A DNA stretch of 47,551 nucleotides from an uncultured Acholeplasmatales bacterium. Lineage in GTDB: Bacteria > Bacillota_I > Bacilli_A > Acholeplasmatales > Anaeroplasmataceae. A program made the position numbers and the translations under genes. The stretch is taken from the NCBI GenBank assembly GCA_944324725.1, contig CALUXJ010000002.1, forward strand, positions 1 to 47,551, given 5' to 3'. Below, one piece after another: positions 43,030-47,551 of this stretch (positions are counted from its first letter, which is position 1; each line of letters opens with the position of its first letter). The notes under the pieces are model-generated. The model worked only from the letters and a program-made list of their open reading frames with translations, searched no databases and was not told the DNA's origin.

Positions 43030-43852
43030 AAATTTTCATAAATGGACTAATATTTAGTCCTAATTCCTGACAAAATTTTTCAATCGCTTTTGTATCTTCA
43101 GAATAAAGATTGTTGATCAAATGAGCATCACAACCAATAATGATTTTCAAATTAGGATAGGTCTTAGCTATTTCCCAAAATTCCTTACGTGGATATAGCC
43201 ATTCGTTCTTAAGACCATATTTACGTGAATTAGCTAGACCATTACAATTAACCTCTAAATATATGCCAAGTTCACTCGCCGTTTGACAAATGCGGTGTGT
43301 AACCTCTACACAATGCTTATCAAAGACTTGTTTACCTTCTTCGTTTTTATAACCAAAGTAAAATAAATCGGGGTGAACCAAACAATTATATATACCTGTC
43401 TTCATGCCATTAACGGCAATGTCACAGTAGTCATAAATGCTTTTATAGTCAACATCATCATAGCTGTTTTTTTCAATACCTTCTGATAAGAAATAATGAA
43501 CGCCAAAATTAAGATAATCCAAATTAGCCTTAAGACCAAGATAGTATTCCTCGTGTCCGGGAATATATTCTACTTCAAGCCCTTTATAGATCTTAATCTT
43601 ATCACCGTATTTGGCAATCGCTTCATCTAAAGCAGGTAAATAAATAGTATAATATTCCTCTAACGTCATATTTCTTTGAATCCAGTTATTAATATATTCT
43701 TTTTCTGACATAAATTCATGAGGTACTGGACCATGGTCAGACATACCTAATTCAACAAAGCCAAGTTCAATGGCTTTTTTTACGTAATCCTTTGGCATAC
43801 CTTCCGCATGATTGCATAATTTTGTATGTGTATGATAATTTGCTTTTAACAT
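43028..43852 (-). CDS. PHP-domain phosphatase, HisK-type histidinol-phosphatase
   Basis: 274 residues of the trinuclear-metal PHP fold. Metal ligands are NYHTHTKLCNHAEG at the start, LGMSDHGPVP, YKGLEVEYIPGHEEYY, CLVHPDLFYFG, YLEVNCNGLA and IIGCDAHLI near the end. The set fits the HisJ/HisK group of histidinol-phosphatases. No other histidine gene is near, so its true substrate may be another phosphomonoester. The terminator overlaps its stop codon. Confidence 0.87.
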   Translation of the reverse strand: MLKANYHTHTKLCNHAEGMPKDYVKKAIELGFVELGMSDHGPVPHEFMSEKEYINNWIQRNMTLEEYYTIYLPALDEAIAKYGDKIKIYKGLEVEYIPGHEEYYLGLKANLDYLNFGVHYFLSEGIEKNSYDDVDYKSIYDYCDIAVNGMKTGIYNCLVHPDLFYFGYKNEEGKQVFDKHCVEVTHRICQTASELGIYLEVNCNGLANSRKYGLKNEWLYPRKEFWEIAKTYPNLKIIIGCDAHLINNLYSEDTKAIEKFCQELGLNISPFMKI

Positions 43853-43918
43853 ATAATCTTCCCTTCTAACTAAGTCTAATTATAAGCTAAATTTAATTTT
43901 ATTGCAATTTAATTATCA

Positions 43919-46528
43919 TTACATATCATATTTAGCCACTAATTCGGCTGGCGTTTTACGAAGATAAAGATAAGCTGGTAGAACACTCATTAAAATATTA
44001 ATTAGATAAATAACTGCTAAACCGCTTAGGAAAGAAACTAAATCAACCCGGAAGAATTTAACAAGTCCTAAAACATCATAGGTTAGAGAATTGAAGAGTT
44101 GATAGAAAATAAAACAAATGATATAGCCAATCGTACTCGTGAAGAGCGTCATAACTAAGCATTCCTTAATAAACTTGCTATAAAAGGATTTTTTAGTTGC
44201 TCCTAGACTCCTAAATAACGCAATATCATAGGAATCATTAATTACCTTAGTTCGCATTACAAAGAAGATAAATACGACATAAATCACAAATAAAACAGCG
44301 GCTAAACTGCCATATATTAAAATTTGAAGCTCTTGATCTATACGCGCCCGCTTTGAATAATACTCACTTACTTCTAAAACTTGATAGTCACTATAATGTT
44401 CAGCTAAGTAGGCTTTTAGACCGGCGAGATCTGTTGGTTCAAACCAAATGTTAGTCGTTTTACCATAATACGTAAAAACGTAAGTTTGTTCATTAACTAA
44501 TGGCTTATCCTGAGCTATTGCATAATCAGCTAAATAAAAGCCTACCACCTTTTGTCCTAAATAAGTATCATTAATGGAATAATCGTCATAAATTGAATTA
44601 GCTGGAAGAATTACCTCTTGATAGTTAAGTGGGGCTCTTCCTTCGACAATTTTATAATCTATGTCATTGGCAATTAAACATCCAAATACTTGGTAATCTT
44701 TTTGTTTGAAACTAGCAATATCAGCTTTATTTAAGAAGAAAAGCATTTGATCACGTTCACTTTGAGTTGCTGTTTTAAAGGGCTCAATTGTTCCTTCAAG
44801 CTTAACAAAACCTACAACTTGTAAATTATTGTTGATAATTTGCTTTAAACTGTAACTACTTCCTTCTAAGACATAGACCTGATAAATATCTACAGAACTA
44901 CCTAAATCTATCGTATCTGTAAGTACTAACTGATTAGCATAATCTTCGTAAGCTAGTGTATTAAACGGAGCTTCTATCTCATCTGACCAAATGCTAATAT
45001 AAAGCATATTTATTAAAGCAATACTATCTAAATAAATAGCTCTACCCGTATCTTCTTTAATACCTGCAATCTCAAAAAATGGTACACCAAAATCATCGGA
45101 AACTAAAATTTTTTTACCAATCAAGCTATTATAGTCCGTTGTATTAAAAAAGTATTGCGCAAGGGCAGTTGTAATAACACAATTGTCAATACTTCCAGCT
45201 ACTAAATCAGCCTCCGTGATATCACCTAAATATAAAACATTAGAATAGTTATACTCTATTCTTGTTTGGTTGGTGTAGTCTGGCAAAACCATAAGACTTA
45301 AATGATTATAGTTAGCAAATTTATCTACATAAGGCATAATTGCTTCGTAATCTGAAAAATTGGATTGATAGCTTTCTAAATCCGCCGGATAAATGCCGTA
45401 TTTACCTTTAAGGGCAGTTGAGTTACTTGTATCTAAGAAAACTGAATTAAAAAATAAGGCACAGCATATAGCTAAAATACAGCCAAGAGCAAAGAAACAA
45501 AATCTTAAAAATTTATCTCTTTTGCGACTTTGTTTAAAGAATTCAATTAGTATTTCTTTAAAGGTGGCAAGTGTTCGATGCGATCTTTTACTATCATCGT
45601 ACCACGAAGCATCATAATCGGTTTGACTTAATTCTTGAGTTGTGATAACTTCTCGTTTTTCTTTAACATTAGTTGGTTTAATTAAAGTAATATTTTGATT
45701 ACTTACTAAGTAAAGTTTCTTGTCTTTGGCAATAATTTTAATTTCTAAATTAGCTACTTCACCATATAGACTAATATTAAAGCTTTCACTCTTAACTTCC
45801 TCTTTAGAATAATCCTCTAAATAAATAGTATCATCTGTCACATTAGTTAAGGCGGTAACGGCTTCAAAATTTTCACCACTAATTGTTCCGTCTTTAATAA
45901 CAAGAATCTCATCACTATAAATATTAGCCATTTCTCTATTATGAGTTACAAGTAAAACAAGCGTGGTCTTACTAATAGCCTTTAAAACGTTCATAATCTC
46001 AATCGTGTTTTTCCGATCAAGATTTCCTGTTGGCTCATCAGCTAGTAGTATCTTAGTTTTTTTAAGCAAGGCCCTAGCAATTGCTACTCTTTGTTGTTGA
46101 CCACCAGATAAGTTTTTAGCTGGTTTTTTCCGTTGTTTAAACATGCCAACCTGTTTAAGAACGTACTCAATTCGCTTATCCACTTCTTCCTTGTCCTTGA
46201 TACCAATAATTCTTAAGGCTAAAGCTAAATTCTCATAAACAGATAATTCTTCAAATAATAAATAGTTTTGAAAAATAACCCCAATATTTTCTTGGCGGTA
46301 AATATCTAAAGTTTCCCCATGGTAACTCTTACCATTATAAAGGATTTCGCCTTCATATCTATCTAAGCCACCAATCGCATGTAAAAGCGTAGTTTTACCC
46401 GAACCAGATTCACCGACAATACTAATTAACCCTTTATCTGGCAAGTCAATGTTAATATCCTTTAAAACCTGTAATTTATTATGGGAACTCTTATTATAAT
46501 ATTTGTTTAAGTTCGTTATTTTTAACAT
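43919..46528 (-). CDS. ABC transporter with fused ATPase and FtsX-type permease (MacB-like)
   Basis: 869 residues. The ATPase (1-225) has Walker A GESGSGKTT near 38, IFQNYLLF Q-loop, signature NLSGGQQQRVAIARALL and Walker B ILLADEPTGNLD. A linker domain of about 110 residues leads to a first helix (FCFFALGCILAICCALFF, about 345). A large external domain follows, then three C-terminal helices with RSLGATKKSFYSKFIKE. These LolD/MacB-like systems move lipids, peptides or signals from the membrane and often give resistance to antimicrobial peptides. AAAGGAGGCGAG, overlapping the end of the partner gene, precedes the ATG. No two-component system is in view. Confidence 0.92.
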   Translation of the reverse strand: MLKITNLNKYYNKSSHNKLQVLKDINIDLPDKGLISIVGESGSGKTTLLHAIGGLDRYEGEILYNGKSYHGETLDIYRQENIGVIFQNYLLFEELSVYENLALALRIIGIKDKEEVDKRIEYVLKQVGMFKQRKKPAKNLSGGQQQRVAIARALLKKTKILLADEPTGNLDRKNTIEIMNVLKAISKTTLVLLVTHNREMANIYSDEILVIKDGTISGENFEAVTALTNVTDDTIYLEDYSKEEVKSESFNISLYGEVANLEIKIIAKDKKLYLVSNQNITLIKPTNVKEKREVITTQELSQTDYDASWYDDSKRSHRTLATFKEILIEFFKQSRKRDKFLRFCFFALGCILAICCALFFNSVFLDTSNSTALKGKYGIYPADLESYQSNFSDYEAIMPYVDKFANYNHLSLMVLPDYTNQTRIEYNYSNVLYLGDITEADLVAGSIDNCVITTALAQYFFNTTDYNSLIGKKILVSDDFGVPFFEIAGIKEDTGRAIYLDSIALINMLYISIWSDEIEAPFNTLAYEDYANQLVLTDTIDLGSSVDIYQVYVLEGSSYSLKQIINNNLQVVGFVKLEGTIEPFKTATQSERDQMLFFLNKADIASFKQKDYQVFGCLIANDIDYKIVEGRAPLNYQEVILPANSIYDDYSINDTYLGQKVVGFYLADYAIAQDKPLVNEQTYVFTYYGKTTNIWFEPTDLAGLKAYLAEHYSDYQVLEVSEYYSKRARIDQELQILIYGSLAAVLFVIYVVFIFFVMRTKVINDSYDIALFRSLGATKKSFYSKFIKECLVMTLFTSTIGYIICFIFYQLFNSLTYDVLGLVKFFRVDLVSFLSGLAVIYLINILMSVLPAYLYLRKTPAELVAKYDM

Positions 46529-46529
46529 T

Positions 46530-47551
46530 TTACTCGCCTCCTTTTAGCATCTTCGCTGTTGATTTAGCAAATAATCTATTATTAGTCTTAAAGGCTAAAA
46601 CCACACTAAATAGTAAGGCCAAGATAACAAAGATTACGCTAATATAGGCATTAATTACACTATAAAGCTTAATACCAAAGCCTAAGCCTAAAACAAGACC
46701 AAAAAGGAATGTAATTAAAGCTGAAAAAATTGTTGTGACAAAAATTTCTAAAATTATCATCTTGCTCATATTCTTTTTATTAATACCAATAATCCGCATA
46801 ATAGTATATTCTTTAAACTTAGAGCTAAAGATAGTCCTATAAATTAGATAACTAATTAAATACAAGAAGAAAGTTGGAATAACACATAATATAGTTAAAA
46901 AGATTAAAGTTAGGAAGCTACCTGATTGAATTTCCCGCATTTCATAAGGGTAGTAGGTAACATAACCTAAATTTTCTAAGGTCTTAATGACACTACTTGC
47001 ATCATCTGTATAAACACCTGCCTCAAACACAGGAATATCAGCAAAGGTAAAATTCGAAGCTAATTCAAAATAAGGCTCATAATCACCATAGATAATCTCA
47101 TATTGTGGAGTAAAAAAACACTTATTTCCAAAAGATAATGTGACCTCTGTATCCTGATAACCATAAGGTAAATAAAGGGCGTTATACACAAGTCCACTAT
47201 CGACTTTAATATCTAATTTCATATTATTAGTGCCTAAATAAGCCGTTAAATCCCTATTAGAAAAGCTAGACTCTAGGAGAGAAAAAGAATAATTATTCTT
47301 TGTACAAATACAAGATGAAGTAATATTTTCACCCTGGGCTATGCCAACAATTTTAAATTTAAGATTACTAAAACCCATTTGAATTTCCGTATTTAAAAAA
47401 GAGGCATAATAATTATTATAATAAGGTAACAATAATAAACATTCATTTTCTTTTACAGGTTGTCTTCCTAATAAATTCGTGAAATTAGGTATATAAGGCA
47501 TATAATAGTTTTGTACAATATTATTTGGAATTAACTTGGTAGTTGCATAAT
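46530..47551 (-). CDS. FtsX-type ABC permease, 5' end outside the window
   Basis: The frame stays open from the first in-window ATG at 47501 to the window edge at 47551, with no ribosome site at that ATG, so the gene is 5'-truncated by the window. The visible 340 or so residues are an external domain followed by an FtsX module: a helix TLIFLTILCVIPTFFLYLISY, the coupling segment FKEYTIMRIIGINKKNMSKM, and two C-terminal helices. It is the partner permease of the adjacent fused ATPase-permease, separated by one base. Confidence 0.88.
   Translation of the reverse strand, partial: YATTKLIPNNIVQNYYMPYIPNFTNLLGRQPVKENECLLLLPYYNNYYASFLNTEIQMGFSNLKFKIVGIAQGENITSSCICTKNNYSFSLLESSFSNRDLTAYLGTNNMKLDIKVDSGLVYNALYLPYGYQDTEVTLSFGNKCFFTPQYEIIYGDYEPYFELASNFTFADIPVFEAGVYTDDASSVIKTLENLGYVTYYPYEMREIQSGSFLTLIFLTILCVIPTFFLYLISYLIYRTIFSSKFKEYTIMRIIGINKKNMSKMIILEIFVTTIFSALITFLFGLVLGLGFGIKLYSVINAYISVIFVILALLFSVVLAFKTNNRLFAKSTAKMLKGGE

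Noticed and set aside
43028-43852. Histidine biosynthesis locus
   Set aside because: Only the PHP phosphatase is present; no other his gene is in the window.
1-47551. Mycoplasma genetic code (TGA as Trp)
   Set aside because: Tryptophans inspected are TGG, full-length proteins are obtained with TGA as stop, and tsaC and prfA end in TGA.
1-47551. CRISPR array, prophage or integrative element
   Set aside because: No spaced direct repeats, integrase, phage genes or att-like duplication were seen; the one mobile element is the IS.

Overview
The window is AT-rich, densely coded DNA from a low-GC Gram-positive-type bacterium. It carries a rpsF-ssb-rpsR / gdpP-rplI / dnaB block in the Bacillus-like order, a tRNA-Trp T-box, a BofA-family protein, Spx, a YjbK-like CYTH protein beside NAD kinase, and CcpA-type cre sites. 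TAG, TAA and TGA all serve as stops and Trp is TGG where inspected, so the code is standard, not the mycoplasma code. The oversized Opp ATPases recall mycoplasma OppD/OppF. A GH105 hydrolase and a choloylglycine-hydrolase relative fit a gut-associated uncultured member of the Bacilli (Erysipelotrichales, RF39 or Acholeplasma-like). The lineage is inference.

Layout. 1-6.2 kb is a phosphate-related neighbourhood: ppk, ppx, gapA and nadK on the minus strand, with a divergent CYTH protein. 6.15-8.02 kb is an IS1182-type insertion sequence whose ends form the 3' ends of the flanking convergent genes (CYTH and spx). 8.5-9.75 kb is T-box-controlled trpS. 9.9-19.7 kb is an oligopeptide ABC transporter operon (oppA, B, C, D, F plus a small membrane protein) behind a strong promoter and a near-consensus cre site. 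Four of its five subunits are greatly enlarged. 19.9-23.5 kb holds prfA-prmC-tsaC with a GH105 glycosidase translationally coupled at the end. 23.5-28.5 kb holds dnaB, a single-frame fusion of the c-di-AMP phosphodiesterase GdpP with ribosomal protein L9, then rpsR, ssb and rpsF.

28.6-33.6 kb has an unknown membrane protein, a CDF metal exporter, an HtrA-type lipoprotein protease and TatD, then a TIGR04076-type protein convergent with a membrane protein. 33.6-39.3 kb has an M16C protease, a BofA-like protein, a cation/proton antiporter behind a fluoride riboswitch, and an Ntn amidohydrolase. 39.3-47.5 kb has a 1216-residue SF1 helicase with a C-terminal nuclease-like domain, a PHP phosphatase, and a two-gene MacB/FtsX-type ABC system cut by the window edge.

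The strongest points for a second look are the GdpP-L9 fusion with a Shine-Dalgarno sequence at the exact start of L9, the enlarged Opp transporter, the fluoride riboswitch on an antiporter, the IS that rewrote two gene ends, and the helicase with an apparently degenerate nuclease domain. No CRISPR array, rRNA, tRNA gene or prophage was seen.
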